DNA of 64,000 nucleotides from Prevotella koreensis (lineage in GTDB: Bacteria > Bacteroidota > Bacteroidia > Bacteroidales > Bacteroidaceae): NCBI RefSeq assembly GCF_003977605.1, contig NZ_RYYU01000001.1:313175-377174 (forward strand), given 5' to 3'. The notes under the pieces were generated by a model, which was not told where the DNA came from, searched no databases, and worked only from the letters and a program-made list of their open reading frames with translations. Made by a program: the position numbers and the translations under genes. Below, piece by piece: positions 1-7,703 of the stretch (the first letter of the stretch is position 1; each line of letters opens with the position of its first letter).

Positions 1-1663
1 CCTTACTGTCCTTGCTTGCGATGTATAAATACAAAGTTCCGCTATATGGTGCGTCCGAGTTGTTCTTTATAGTATATGTAATTGTAACCTCTTTGTTGAT
101 TTCTGAAATATCACTCATCTGTACCTTGTCTATTTGAATAGCAAAAACAGGGTAGAGAGTGTTTGTCATATTGCCATTTTCTTCAAGCACAGTCTTTACA
201 TATATATAATCTGCTACGTCGCTTGGCTGCCACTCTTTTGCTGTATGACTCTTGCTTATAGGGAATATCTGGTATGTTCCGGGAGTCCGGATTAGGTCTT
301 TAAGGTCGTACTTCACATTTTGAAAAGAGTAATATGTCCTAATGAGTACAGAAGGATGGCTCTTTAAAACTACAATCTTTCCGTTCTCGTCGTAATAGCC
401 CAAACCATATTCAAACTCAAGATCTAACGGAGTCATGTTAGCGTATGAACATTCGATAGTGTTGTCTCTCACATAGTTGATTTTCGATGTCAGATACTCT
501 TCGAACGCTTCTTGCACTCCGGTAGGCTTTTGCATTCCTATAATGGCATCCTGTTCTAAGGCAAAACCTTCATTTGTAGATGCCGAACCGGCACTTGATG
601 TGTTGTCAGGATTGAGCACGGTGATGTCAAAATAATTGTCGCTTGTACCATTCCAACCCCAGTTCACATGGTAGAAACCGTCTGATTGGCGGTATCCGTC
701 AATTACAAATGAGTGTCCCTCTTGCTTACTTGTCACTCCGCTATATACCACAGGGCGATTAGATGCAAGTTCGTTGTAGATGATATTGTTCCATACATCT
801 AACGTGAAATCGTCCCTATTGATGATTCTTGTTTTTTTGTCGTAGCCGAAATATTTCTTCAGAGCGTATGGTTGTATGAAAGAATAGGCACCTGAACCAT
901 CTGCGGAGTAACTCATCTCGATGCTATGACCGCAGTATTGCATCAGCGTAGCCACTGCTTTGTATGGGTCTTGGTCGTAATCTTTATAAGTATTTTTCAT
1001 GCTCTCCCACTTGAAAGTGGTTGGAGGAAGTTTCTCAATATTCTTATCCAATTTTCTTGTATAATAACCAGGAATTTCCTTACATTGTCCTTCCGGCCAT
1101 TTGTGGTGATACATCACCTGTGCCATTGAGGTTGCAGCACACCCTGTGTAAGAATTGCGGTATCCGTCTTTTGGGCACAATGTGTTGTAAGGTCTATCCT
1201 GATCCCAATTTGTTTGCAAAAGTGGTGCGATATCTTGCTTGGCCTGCCGTCTTGCCAATGATATATTGGCAGGCTTGTAATCTTCCGGTTGGCTTGCCAC
1301 ATACTTCACCAATCTTGCATACATGTCAAGTATTGTCTTCATGTTCTCAGGCATATTCTCTGTGTCGAGGTTTGTTCCCTCGCCATATCCGAACACCTCC
1401 GGCAGACGGTCTTCACCGCTTATGATAACGAAACCCTTATTGTTGTCTGCGTTGAAGACATAATAGTCTTGCAGCATTTCGTTGTTTGCGGTAGCACCTT
1501 TCTGTACTTTTCCCGCCAATTTCATGGCTTTGACGGTTCTTACTCCGTCTTTATTCATAAAATTCAAAGCCTTTTGCTGTGCTTGTTTAGGCGTTACAGG
1601 ACCGGCCATTGCCACAATGCAAACAGACAAAATGGCAAATAGCGTGTTAATTCTTTTATTCAT
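1..1663 (-). CDS. Secreted C10 (streptopain/SpeB-like) cysteine protease, 3' end outside window
   Basis: The frame is open from an ATG at 1663 leftward past base 1, so only the first ~554 codons are present. A signal peptide of about 20 residues (MNKRINTLFAILSVCIVAMA) is followed by a propeptide (about 21-130) containing the typical 'GFVIISGEDRLPEVFGY' segment. The catalytic cysteine lies in TGCAATSMAQ (Cys about 175) and the catalytic histidine in GHSFVIDGY (His about 317), followed by VNWGWNG. That order is the hallmark of peptidase family C10 (streptopain, interpain, periodontain). A beta-rich C-terminal region continues out of the window and may hold a sorting domain that cannot be seen. 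Probably exported to the surface or secreted for protein breakdown. Family call is firm; substrate is unknown. Confidence 0.93.
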   Translation of the reverse strand, partial: MNKRINTLFAILSVCIVAMAGPVTPKQAQQKALNFMNKDGVRTVKAMKLAGKVQKGATANNEMLQDYYVFNADNNKGFVIISGEDRLPEVFGYGEGTNLDTENMPENMKTILDMYARLVKYVASQPEDYKPANISLARRQAKQDIAPLLQTNWDQDRPYNTLCPKDGYRNSYTGCAATSMAQVMYHHKWPEGQCKEIPGYYTRKLDKNIEKLPPTTFKWESMKNTYKDYDQDPYKAVATLMQYCGHSIEMSYSADGSGAYSFIQPYALKKYFGYDKKTRIINRDDFTLDVWNNIIYNELASNRPVVYSGVTSKQEGHSFVIDGYRQSDGFYHVNWGWNGTSDNYFDITVLNPDNTSSAGSASTNEGFALEQDAIIGMQKPTGVQEAFEEYLTSKINYVRDNTIECSYANMTPLDLEFEYGLGYYDENGKIVVLKSHPSVLIRTYYSFQNVKYDLKDLIRTPGTYQIFPISKSHTAKEWQPSDVADYIYVKTVLEENGNMTNTLYPVFAIQIDKVQMSDISEINKEVTITYTIKNNSDAPYSGTLYLYIASKDSK

Positions 1664-1743
1664 GATTGTTAATTAGATACTATTAGATTTTTTTTATTAA
1701 TTTATATGGGGGCTTTTATTAATTGATATGGGGGCATTATATT

Positions 1744-2598
1744 TTAAAAACCGTATGGGTTGTTATCCTTATATTTCTGTTCCATTTTCCTTTCTATATC
1801 CTCTTCGTTCACTTCCGGCGATATTTCGTTTACTTTCTGCATGTCTTCATCATGCCCGGCTTGATCTCCTTGCTCAAGTTTCACGGTGGCACGCTCCGTA
1901 TATGCTTCTATCGAGAACGGATTAATATCGATTACACGGCCATATATTTTTATCGCTTTATCGGCATTTCCTTTTGCCTTTTCAAGTCGAGCATTCAGTA
2001 GCAGTACCTCTTCGATATCTGCATGGTGTTCCATCAGCCATTCGGCATCTTCTTCTGCGTCTTTCAGATTACCGTCTTCGAGCAGCGTCTCGCCGCGCAA
2101 CAAATAGGCATCTCCGTAATCTTCGCGCAGATTGATAGCCTTTGTCAGCATTGCCACAGCATTTGAAGTGTCACCCAGTCCGATGCAAGCCTGAGCGTAT
2201 AGGTACATCAGTTCGGGCATGTCTTTATCCACCAGCAACGCCTTTTCGCATGAGTTTGCCATAGCGTTATAGTCCTCCATCATGAATGATACATTCGCCA
2301 TGCGCATATATATTTTGATGTTGTCCGGCTCTGTTTCCGACAGTTTCTGAAGATGCTCGTATGCTTTCAGTAAGTCGCCCTCCCTGATTAATGCCTGACT
2401 CAGATAGTCGCGCGTTTCTGGGTCGTCCTTAATGTCAAGTGCATGTGTGAGGCATTTCACGGCAAATTTGGTATCTCCTTGAACCAAAGCCTGCTTACCG
2501 TCGTATTTCAAAACGTTGAAATCGTGTACTTCCGAATCTTTCTTTTCTTCTTCCGGAGTCTTTGCCTTACCTCCGAACAATGCCTTTAAAAAATTCAT
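1744..2598 (-). CDS. Tetratricopeptide-repeat protein
   Basis: 284 residues, no signal peptide or membrane segment. After a charged N-terminus (MNFLKALFGGKAKTPEEEKK) the chain is made of degenerate 34-residue TPR units from about residue 35 to 250, for example around ALVQGDTKFAVKCLTHALDI, DAEEDAEWLMEHH and KIYGRVIDINPFSIEAYTER. The acidic tail ends NNPYGF. TPR proteins are scaffolds; no enzyme domain is visible. A TAACTTTG -7 box on the minus strand (2628-2635) lies about 30 bases upstream of the ATG, so it probably has its own promoter. The gene shares orientation with the downstream protease but is separated from it by about 80 bases. Confidence 0.85.
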   Translation of the reverse strand: MNFLKALFGGKAKTPEEEKKDSEVHDFNVLKYDGKQALVQGDTKFAVKCLTHALDIKDDPETRDYLSQALIREGDLLKAYEHLQKLSETEPDNIKIYMRMANVSFMMEDYNAMANSCEKALLVDKDMPELMYLYAQACIGLGDTSNAVAMLTKAINLREDYGDAYLLRGETLLEDGNLKDAEEDAEWLMEHHADIEEVLLLNARLEKAKGNADKAIKIYGRVIDINPFSIEAYTERATVKLEQGDQAGHDEDMQKVNEISPEVNEEDIERKMEQKYKDNNPYGF

Positions 2599-2842
2599 TT
2601 GCCCTTATTTTGGATTTATTTAGGTTGCAAAGTTAATGAAAAAAAGATTTATTTATGGGAAACGAAGTGTTAATCAATTTAAAACAACATAAAGATATTA
2701 TTTGTTTCAGGTGTTTTTTGTGTTTTGTAAATATGTTTTTATAAAACCCCATCTATAATCATACGTTAAATTTTAAATTACATCATGATTTCCGAGTTAC
2801 ATCTTTATTTGTGCCATATCGATTCAGAAAGTTGTAAAAAAG

Positions 2843-2874
2843 TTTGGCGTTCTAAGGGAAATTATATATATTTG
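2843..2874 (+). promoter_or_regulatory. Bacteroidetes-type promoter for the small-ORF transcript
   Basis: TTTG at 2843-2846, a 20-base spacer and TATATTTG at 2867-2874 match the Bacteroidetes primary-sigma consensus exactly. Transcription would begin near 2881, just before the foldable leader at 2895-2945. The stretch 2599-2842 upstream is AT-rich and shows nothing else beyond the minus-strand TPR promoter. Confidence 0.7.
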
Positions 2875-2894
2875 CATCAGGGATAATATATTGG

Positions 2895-2945
2895 CCGACT
2901 ATGCCCCAAGTCGGAAATAGTCTAACAAAGTTCGGGGTGGGGAAC
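2895..2945 (+). ncRNA. Putative structured leader (two hairpins with complementary loops)
   Basis: CCGACT (2895-2900) pairs perfectly with AGTCGG (2909-2914), leaving the loop ATGCCCCA. GTTC (2930-2933) pairs with GAAC (2942-2945), leaving the loop GGGGTGGG. The CCCC of the first loop can pair with GGGG of the second (kissing loops). A competing stem, GACTAT (2897-2902) with ATAGTC (2917-2922), excludes the first hairpin. It lies between a consensus promoter and two tiny ORFs. I recognise no known riboswitch class; a regulatory leader is inferred. Confidence 0.4.
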
Positions 2946-2976
2946 CGGAATGAAAAATAATAAAGGAGATTTTGCC

Positions 2977-3090
2977 ATGAAGATTAAACCAAAATGCCAC
3001 AACCAAGAAGATTTCGAACTTGACAATGTGTATAACGAAGAGGACGAAATGTATAAGGATTCTTATGATTCCACGAACTGGTACAAATGA
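2977..3090 (+). CDS. Small acidic protein, 37 aa (first of two overlapping small ORFs)
   Basis: The ATG at 2977 is preceded by AGGAG (2964-2968) at 8 bases, an unusually clear Shine-Dalgarno for this phylum, which favours it over the in-frame ATG at 2950 (46 aa). The product begins MKIKPKCHNQEDFELDN and is rich in Asp/Glu/Tyr with a single Cys, ending TNWYK. Its stop TGA (3088-3090) overlaps the next ATG (3087-3089) as ATGA, which suggests translational coupling. It follows a consensus promoter and a foldable leader. No homology is recognised. Translation is supported by context only. Confidence 0.45.
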   Translation: MKIKPKCHNQEDFELDNVYNEEDEMYKDSYDSTNWYK

Positions 3091-3215
3091 AAGTAGATAA
3101 CAACAAGGATAATGATAGCCGTGACCGAACGACAATGGCGTTGGTCGCGGCTATTAATATTGTTTCTGCGTGCTGCCTGACTACTGTCCAGACAATCAAA
3201 ATCAATAAAAAATAA
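3087..3215 (+). CDS. Small protein with hydrophobic segment, 42 aa (second overlapping small ORF)
   Basis: Starts inside the stop codon of the preceding small ORF (ATGA overlap). The polar head MKVDNNKDNDSRDRTT is followed by a hydrophobic stretch with two adjacent Cys (MALVAAINIVSACCLTTV) and a basic tail KINKK. That pattern suits a small membrane-associated peptide with a cytoplasmic-type charged N-terminus. The pair could be a small peptide system; toxin/antitoxin or leader-peptide roles are speculation. No family recognised. Confidence 0.42.
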   Translation: MKVDNNKDNDSRDRTTMALVAAINIVSACCLTTVQTIKINKK

Positions 3216-3296
3216 ACGTACGAAAAATATTTCATATTTGTTTTGGTAGTTCGCAACTATTCGTTTAAATTTGCAGCCTAATTTTATATAATAATA

Positions 3297-3770
3297 ATGA
3301 AAAGACTTTTGTTTTTTTTCGCTTTCATCGTTACGAGCGTAACAATGAGTGCACAGAACATTTTAGGATTTAACTTCGGAATGACCACAGAAGAGGCTGC
3401 CGAGGTTTCGGTGGATTGCGACAGCATAATGATTGACGAAGAGGCAAACACGTATCTCTTTACCAACGTTGAGCGCAAAGGCATAGATTACGACCTGCTC
3501 GTAGTCCTGTTTGATGACGATGCCAAACTATCCACTATCACGCTTGGTGCAGAAGTGAAAGACTTAGCAGAGGGAGCGGCATTGCAGAAGAAAATCATCG
3601 GCAACAATAAAGTGATAGATAGTTATGACGACCCTGACTTGGAGGGCTCGAAACTCTATTATGTTGACGAGACAGGGGACGACAACCCCGAATATGTCTT
3701 GGCCGTAATCCGTGACGAAGAAGACGGTACGATGTCGGTCGTGGCAACATTTCCGCGTGATTGGGAATAA
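3297..3770 (+). CDS. Small secreted protein of unknown function
   Basis: 157 residues. A clear signal peptide (MKRLLFFFAFIVTSVTMSAQ) with a signal peptidase I-like SAQ site is followed by a mature domain starting NILGFNFGMTTEEA. It is acidic (many Asp/Glu) and alternates short strands and helices (YDLLVVLFDDDAKLSTITL, YVLAVIRDEEDGTMSVVATF), probably one small alpha/beta periplasmic domain. No enzyme motif is visible. A strong terminator follows at 3821-3857, so this is the last gene of its transcript. The annotation is a real exported protein of unknown role. Confidence 0.75.
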   Translation: MKRLLFFFAFIVTSVTMSAQNILGFNFGMTTEEAAEVSVDCDSIMIDEEANTYLFTNVERKGIDYDLLVVLFDDDAKLSTITLGAEVKDLAEGAALQKKIIGNNKVIDSYDDPDLEGSKLYYVDETGDDNPEYVLAVIRDEEDGTMSVVATFPRDWE

Positions 3771-3820
3771 GCATTGTCACACCAACTGATACTTATTATA
3801 ATTTTAAATATAAATCATAA

Positions 3821-3857
3821 AATCGGGAATGCCATTTGGTCGTTCCCGATTTTTTTA
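3821..3857 (+). terminator. Rho-independent terminator
   Basis: AATCGGGAA and TTCCCGATT form a 9-bp stem with a loop of about 12 bases, followed by a T run. It closes the small secreted-protein gene and insulates the regulator gene downstream. Confidence 0.85.
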
Positions 3858-3908
3858 TTTCCTTTGCACTCGATTATCGGAATGTTTTCACCCGATTATA
3901 CAAAATAA

Positions 3909-4826
3909 ATGGAAAAAAGTATTTGGAATAGGCGTGTATTGACAATCACCGGAAGTGACGGAACAGGTGGTGCCGGTGTTCAGAGAGACATAAAGACGAT
4001 TGCAGAGTTGGGTGGTGTGCCACTTACGGCAATTACAACGGTTACCATGCAGACCACCCTTGGTATTCAGGAGTTCTTCGACCTCCCTGCCAATGTCCTC
4101 GAACAGCAGGTGGAGGCGATAATGGACGACATGAGTCCGGCGGTTGTGAAGATTGGCATGTTGCGCAATCAAGGACAGGTTAAGGCCGTAGTGCGTATGT
4201 TGAAGAGATACTCTCCGCGCTGGATAGTGTATGACCCGGTAGGCACTACCACCCGAGGTGAACGACTTTATTCCGAAGAACTATCCGAAGAAATCAATCA
4301 TGCGTTGCTACCGATGTGTCATATCGTGGTGCGCGAATTGCAGGTGCAGAGCCTCGTAGATTGGGAAATTCACGGGATGCGCAGCGTTTTTTCAGCATCT
4401 ATTGCCGCCTATCTCGCGCAAGGTCAGCCAAAGGACAAAGCAATAAGTGAGGCCACGGCATACGTGAACAGGCAAGCCGCGTTGGCAGGCAATATAGAAG
4501 GTCGCGGTGCAGAACTATACAACGAATTGCTTAATCTCATCGCAGAGCATCATGAGAGCCATAGCGATGTGCAATATTATGCCGATAAGATGAATGTTAG
4601 CAGTCGTTATCTCGCCCAAGTGACAAAACGCATGGCCGGAATATCGCCCAAGTCGATGATAGACGAATACTTATTGAAGCAACTGAAGATTGCTTTGCAG
4701 AGCACCGACCGCACCATTCAGGAAATAGCATGGCAGTTCGGCTTCACCTCACAGTCGCATTTCACCAAGTTTTTCAAGAAAATGACAGGCGAAACACCTA
4801 CGGAATACCGCGGCAGACAAGAGTAA
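3909..4826 (+). CDS. ThiD/PdxK-like kinase domain fused to AraC DNA-binding domain (regulator)
   Basis: 305 residues. Residues 1-205 follow the HMP(P)/pyridoxine kinase fold of the ribokinase family: TITGSDGTGGAGVQRDIKT (14-30) matches the ThiD substrate loop, and WIVYDPVGTTTRGERL (105-120) and FSASIAAYLAQG (161-172) match later blocks. The catalytic anion-hole motif GTGC, expected just before FSA, reads HGMRSV (155-160), so the kinase is probably inactive. Residues 206-302 are an AraC/XylS double helix-turn-helix (IQEIAWQFGFTSQSHFTKFF, GETPTEYR). It is best read as a transcription factor with a dead kinase as ligand sensor. It lies upstream of pdxS/pdxT in the same direction, hinting at B6 or thiamine-pyrimidine control. 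Confidence 0.85.
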   Translation: MEKSIWNRRVLTITGSDGTGGAGVQRDIKTIAELGGVPLTAITTVTMQTTLGIQEFFDLPANVLEQQVEAIMDDMSPAVVKIGMLRNQGQVKAVVRMLKRYSPRWIVYDPVGTTTRGERLYSEELSEEINHALLPMCHIVVRELQVQSLVDWEIHGMRSVFSASIAAYLAQGQPKDKAISEATAYVNRQAALAGNIEGRGAELYNELLNLIAEHHESHSDVQYYADKMNVSSRYLAQVTKRMAGISPKSMIDEYLLKQLKIALQSTDRTIQEIAWQFGFTSQSHFTKFFKKMTGETPTEYRGRQE

Positions 4827-4880
4827 GTGCCTCATATTCATAAGCCTACTATTGACTTATGGAAAATGTTACACTCTATT

Positions 4881-5138
4881 TTAGGCGTTATCCGGTTGTC
4901 CGGTATATAACTGTTCTATCGGGAACATCAAGTCCCAATTCTTGCCCCAAACTATATTTCCGTTTTCAATATAAAACCGTTTAAACTTACGAGGGTCAAG
5001 ATATTTGTTGTATTGAGGATGTGGATGACGACGTATAAAGTCGCCAATGTTCACTGTTTGCGTTGTGTCATCGCTGAACTGCAAGAAAACCGTGAGGTTG
5101 CCTATATCTTTGGCGTTCTTTATAAATATTCTCTCCAT
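4881..5138 (-). CDS. DUF2442-like small protein
   Basis: 85 residues, compact alpha/beta. The pattern LTVFLQFSDDTTQTVNIGDF, LDPRKFKRFYIENGNIVWG and WDLMFPIEQLYTG matches the DUF2442 layout (a beta strand with D-x-T, 'F..v.i..g.i.W...DL.pe.LY.g'). DUF2442 genes usually follow a DUF4160 gene as a two-gene module, often discussed as toxin-antitoxin-like. Here only the tail of a DUF4160 partner remains immediately upstream (5146-5258), 8 bases from this ATG. A minus-strand promoter lies at 5299-5329. Family call is moderately sure, function unknown. Confidence 0.7.
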   Translation of the reverse strand: MERIFIKNAKDIGNLTVFLQFSDDTTQTVNIGDFIRRHPHPQYNKYLDPRKFKRFYIENGNIVWGKNWDLMFPIEQLYTGQPDNA

Positions 5139-5145
5139 AACATTA

Positions 5146-5258
5146 TTATATTTTTTTCTTGATATTCGTACTTCTTATTGCCTGCTTCAATACAAAGAAT
5201 TTAATCCATTTCTCAATTATATTCTTGTGATACTTACGTATGAATTCCTTTGCTATGC
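5146..5258 (-). pseudogene. C-terminal remnant of a DUF4160-type gene
   Basis: On the minus strand an open stretch without a start codon reads RIAKEFIRKYHKNIIEKW followed by IKFFVLKQAI and stops at 5146-5148. The 'helix, H-x-x-x-I-x-E-x-W-x-x-F' ending resembles the C-terminus of DUF4160 proteins. An in-frame TAA lies just upstream, and the consensus promoter at 5299-5329 is where the N-terminal coding part should be, so that part is gone. The spacing to the DUF2442 gene (8 bases) fits the usual pair order. Confidence 0.4.
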
Positions 5259-5298
5259 GTTATCTTTAGTATATTTATCTTGTTTATTATTACATTTG

Positions 5299-5329
5299 CA
5301 AATATACAATTTTCTTTCCATAAAAACAA
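5299..5329 (-). promoter_or_regulatory. Promoter for the DUF2442 gene
   Basis: Read on the minus strand: TTG (5329-5327), 20 bases, TATATTTG (5306-5299). The spacing matches the Bacteroidetes consensus. The transcript would start near 5292 and include the DUF4160 remnant as leader. Confidence 0.6.
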
Positions 5330-5440
5330 TAACCGAAATGTAAAAAAGTGTTTTTCTCAATTCGATAATAGCAATTATGCCCGTTTCCAATAGATTAAAT
5401 TGAACAAAAGCGAGTTGTTTTTGTCAATAAGGGAACACTA

Positions 5441-5472
5441 TTTGGCGCGTTGATTGTTTTTTTGTTCCTTTG
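5441..5472 (+). promoter_or_regulatory. Promoter for pdxST
   Basis: TTTG at 5441-5444, a 20-base spacer and TTCCTTTG at 5465-5472, 27 bases upstream of the pdxS ATG. The -7 box departs from TAnnTTTG at one position. Confidence 0.5.
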
Positions 5473-5499
5473 CAAAAACTTTTAAAATAATAAATCAAA

Positions 5500-6375
5500 A
5501 TGAAAGAGAACAGACAACAACTGAACCGCCAACTGGCACAGATGCTCAAGGGCGGAGTGATTATGGACGTTACAACACCGGAGCAGGCACGCATAGCCGA
5601 GGCCGCAGGAGCATGCGCAGTTATGGCACTTGAACGTATTCCGGCAGACATAAGGGCAGCAGGAGGAGTATCGCGCATGAGCGACCCGAAGATGATAAAA
5701 GGCATTCAGGAGGCTGTAAGTATTCCTGTAATGGCAAAATGTCGCATCGGTCACTTCGTAGAGGCACAGTTGCTACAGGCCATCGAGATTGACTATATCG
5801 ACGAGAGCGAGGTACTCTCACCGGCAGACAACGTATATCACATTGACAAGTCAAAGTTTGAAGTACCTTTCGTGTGCGGTGCTAAGAACCTCGGAGAGGC
5901 ATTGCGCCGAATCAGCGAGGGTGCAACAATGATACGTACCAAGGGAGAACCGGGCACGGGAGATGTTGTTCAGGCCGTTACACACATGAGAATGATACAG
6001 GCAGAGATGCGTCGTATCGTCAACATGAGCGAAGACGAACTCTACGAGGAGGCAAAGCAGTTGCGTGCTCCTTACGAACTGGTGCGCTACGTACACGACA
6101 ACGGCAAACTGCCGGTAGTGAACTTCGCCGCAGGTGGTATTGCTACACCGGCCGATGCTGCGCTGATGATGCAGTTAGGAGCAGAAGGTGTGTTCGTAGG
6201 AAGCGGTATCTTCAAGAGCGGAAATCCGGAGAAGCGTGCACGCGCCATCGTTCAGGCCACTACAAACTATACCGATGCCAAGATGCTTGCTGAACTTTCT
6301 GAAGATCTCGGAGAGGCAATGGTGGGTATCAACGAGCAGGAGATACAGTTGCTGATGGCCGAGAGAGGCAAGTAA
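5500..6375 (+). CDS. pdxS: Pyridoxal 5'-phosphate synthase lyase subunit PdxS
   Basis: 291 residues, the normal PdxS length. It condenses ribose 5-phosphate (or ribulose 5-phosphate), glyceraldehyde 3-phosphate and ammonia to pyridoxal phosphate. The near-invariant blocks are present: [18 protein letters not shown] (Asp23), the Schiff-base lysine in [10 protein letters not shown] (Lys80), the second lysine in [11 protein letters not shown] (Lys148) and the phosphate-binding glycine loops [16 protein letters not shown] and [11 protein letters not shown]. It assembles as a dodecamer with PdxT, whose gene starts 7 bases downstream, so the two are an operon. The ThiD-like/AraC regulator lies upstream on the same strand. 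Confidence 0.98.
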   Translation: MKENRQQLNRQLAQMLKGGVIMDVTTPEQARIAEAAGACAVMALERIPADIRAAGGVSRMSDPKMIKGIQEAVSIPVMAKCRIGHFVEAQLLQAIEIDYIDESEVLSPADNVYHIDKSKFEVPFVCGAKNLGEALRRISEGATMIRTKGEPGTGDVVQAVTHMRMIQAEMRRIVNMSEDELYEEAKQLRAPYELVRYVHDNGKLPVVNFAAGGIATPADAALMMQLGAEGVFVGSGIFKSGNPEKRARAIVQATTNYTDAKMLAELSEDLGEAMVGINEQEIQLLMAERGK

Positions 6376-6382
6376 ACAATAT

Positions 6383-6928
6383 ATGAGAATTGCAGTACTT
6401 GCGCTCCAAGGTGCTTTCATAGAGCACGAACAGATGCTTGGCCGCCTTGGGGTAGAGACCTTCGAGGTAAGGAAACTAAGTGACTGGGAACAACCAAAGG
6501 ATGCCATTGTTATACCGGGCGGTGAGAGCACCACAATGATGCTCTTGCTCGAACGACAGGGAATGCTTGCCCCGATACGCGAAGCCATTATGGGCGGAAT
6601 GCCTGTTCTGGGCACGTGTGCAGGACTGATACTCCTCGACCGCGAACATCTCGGCACGATGGACATGCTTGCACGGCGCAATGCCTACGGCCGCCAACTC
6701 GGAAGTTTTCACACCACCGGTTCATTCTGTGGCATAGAAGGCGAAATACCGATGACCTTTATACGTGCCCCTTACATAGAAGAAGCGGGCAGCGAAGTGA
6801 AGATATTGTCAGAGGTTGAAGGCAAAATAGTTGCTGCCAGACAAGGCAAACAGTTGGTCACGGCATTTCATCCGGAACTCGATAGCAACCTTTCGCTGCA
6901 TAGATATTTCCTTGACAGCATAGTATAG
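6383..6928 (+). CDS. pdxT: Pyridoxal 5'-phosphate synthase glutaminase subunit PdxT
   Basis: 181 residues. It hydrolyses glutamine and channels ammonia to PdxS. Class I glutamine amidotransferase signatures: IPGGESTTM (44-52), the nucleophile in VLGTCAGLILL (Cys79), and the His/Glu pair in AFHPELDSN (His163, Glu165). It begins 7 bases after pdxS stops, so expression and stoichiometry are linked. A perfect hairpin follows at 6945-6982. Confidence 0.97.
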   Translation: MRIAVLALQGAFIEHEQMLGRLGVETFEVRKLSDWEQPKDAIVIPGGESTTMMLLLERQGMLAPIREAIMGGMPVLGTCAGLILLDREHLGTMDMLARRNAYGRQLGSFHTTGSFCGIEGEIPMTFIRAPYIEEAGSEVKILSEVEGKIVAARQGKQLVTAFHPELDSNLSLHRYFLDSIV

Positions 6929-6944
6929 ACCGTTACACATATTT

Positions 6945-6982
6945 CAAAATGGGCGAAATTGCAAACCAATTTCGCCCATTTT
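6945..6982 (+). terminator. Hairpin after pdxT (also first unit of a TTCGCCCAA repeat cluster)
   Basis: AAAATGGGCGAAATTG and CAATTTCGCCCATTTT are perfect 16-base inverted arms around CAAAC, followed by TG then TTTTC. It would work as a terminator in either direction and belongs to the repeat cluster described at 6947-7032. Confidence 0.65.
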
Positions 6983-7032
6983 GTTTTCCAATTTCGCCCA
7001 ATTTGCACGGCAATTTCGCCCAAATTGGTTTT
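6947..7032. repeat. Cluster of CAATTTCGCCCAA palindromic units (copy 1)
   Basis: Four units of the core (C)AATTTCGCCCA(A), one inverted, separated by 5-9 bases. The same core and spacing recur at 52752-52814 in another intergenic gap. It is a dispersed repeat, not a CRISPR: the units are about 13 bases and the spacers too short. Confidence 0.7.
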
Positions 7033-7042
7033 AAACTCACAT

Positions 7043-7226
7043 CAATCATTAGACTGCATTTGCATAGATTTGTTATCACAGGAATGCTTCCCTACCGCTT
7101 TAGTCCGCTTGCGGACATCTGCGCAGCCATTACATCTCGACGTAGCCCGCTACACCTTCGATGAAACGGCCGCACATACGCCTGTCAATCGAAAAAAATC
7201 AGTTGGTTCTAATGAGCTATTTGGGT
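7043..7226 (-). repeat. MITE-like ~185-bp repeat, copy A (complete, inverted)
   Basis: Its reverse complement matches copies at 16744-16930 and 30004-30195 nearly end to end. Shared blocks include AACTGATTTT, TTCATCGAAGGTGTAGCGGG, GAGATGTAATGGC, CAAGCG-ACTAAAG and CAAATGC. Ends are inverted repeats near the consensus CAAATCGGTCATTAGA. No protein is encoded consistently in the three copies. Confidence 0.8.
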
Positions 7227-7243
7227 TAAAGAGACGACAATTC

Positions 7244-7298
7244 GTATTTTTTATTACTCATCGTACTCATTACTTTCTTCCTTGTTTATTTTGCGCTT
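7244..7298 (+). repeat. 54-bp direct repeat, left copy
   Basis: The block running from TTTTTTATTACTCATC through TACTCATTACTTTCTT to TTTTGCGCTTTT recurs in the same orientation at 16550-16603 with about four differences. The two copies bracket the accessory region that holds the STAND NTPase and the decayed mobilisation-like gene. Confidence 0.7.
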
Positions 7299-7308
7299 TT
7301 GTAACTTG

Positions 7309-7669
7309 CACTCCGGCAAAGGTAGTTAGAAAACTGTTGCTACCATACAAGGACTACCTGAAGACCATTACCACAGATAATGGACCTGAATTTGCGGCAC
7401 ATAAGGACATTACGAAATACTTAGGCGTACCTGTGTACTTTGCTGATTCATATTGTTCATGGCAAAAGGGAACCGTTGAGAATACAAACAAGTTAATCAG
7501 ACAATATATTCTGAAAAAGGATTCGTTTCACCAATATACGGACAAGAGAATTATGTCGATACAAAAGAAATTGAACGAAAGACCCAGGGGAAAATTAAAC
7601 TTTTCTACACCAAAAGGCGAGTTCTTCAAACAAGTTTTGTAATTTTGCACTTGCTGGTTGACTCTACAA
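7309..7669 (+). pseudogene. 3' fragment of an IS30-family transposase with IS end
   Basis: From 7315 to 7642 the frame encodes the C-terminal catalytic part of an IS30 transposase (KVVRKLLLPYKDYLKTITTD, WQKGTVENTNKLIRQYI, SIQKKLNERPR), nearly identical to the C-terminus of the copy at 39752-40694. The N-terminal two thirds are missing. The element end (TTGTAGAGTCAACCAGCAAG in reverse complement) is kept at about 7651-7669. The longer open frame starting at 6959 is accidental: its first part is repeat DNA. Confidence 0.85.
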
Positions 7670-7703
7670 CAGCAAATAACTATGTTATAGAAAGCAAAAT
7701 AAG

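Noticed and set aside
1021..1425. 134-codon plus-strand frame at the window start
   Set aside because: Antisense to the C10 protease, which has both catalytic motifs and a signal peptide.
6947..7032. CRISPR-like short repeats
   Set aside because: Core of ~13 bases in alternating orientation with 5-9-base spacers and no cas genes; a palindromic intergenic repeat instead.
6959..7642. 227-codon open frame ending in the IS30 fragment
   Set aside because: Its first ~115 codons run through the TTCGCCCAA cluster, MITE copy A in reverse and the 54-bp repeat; only the last third is transposase.
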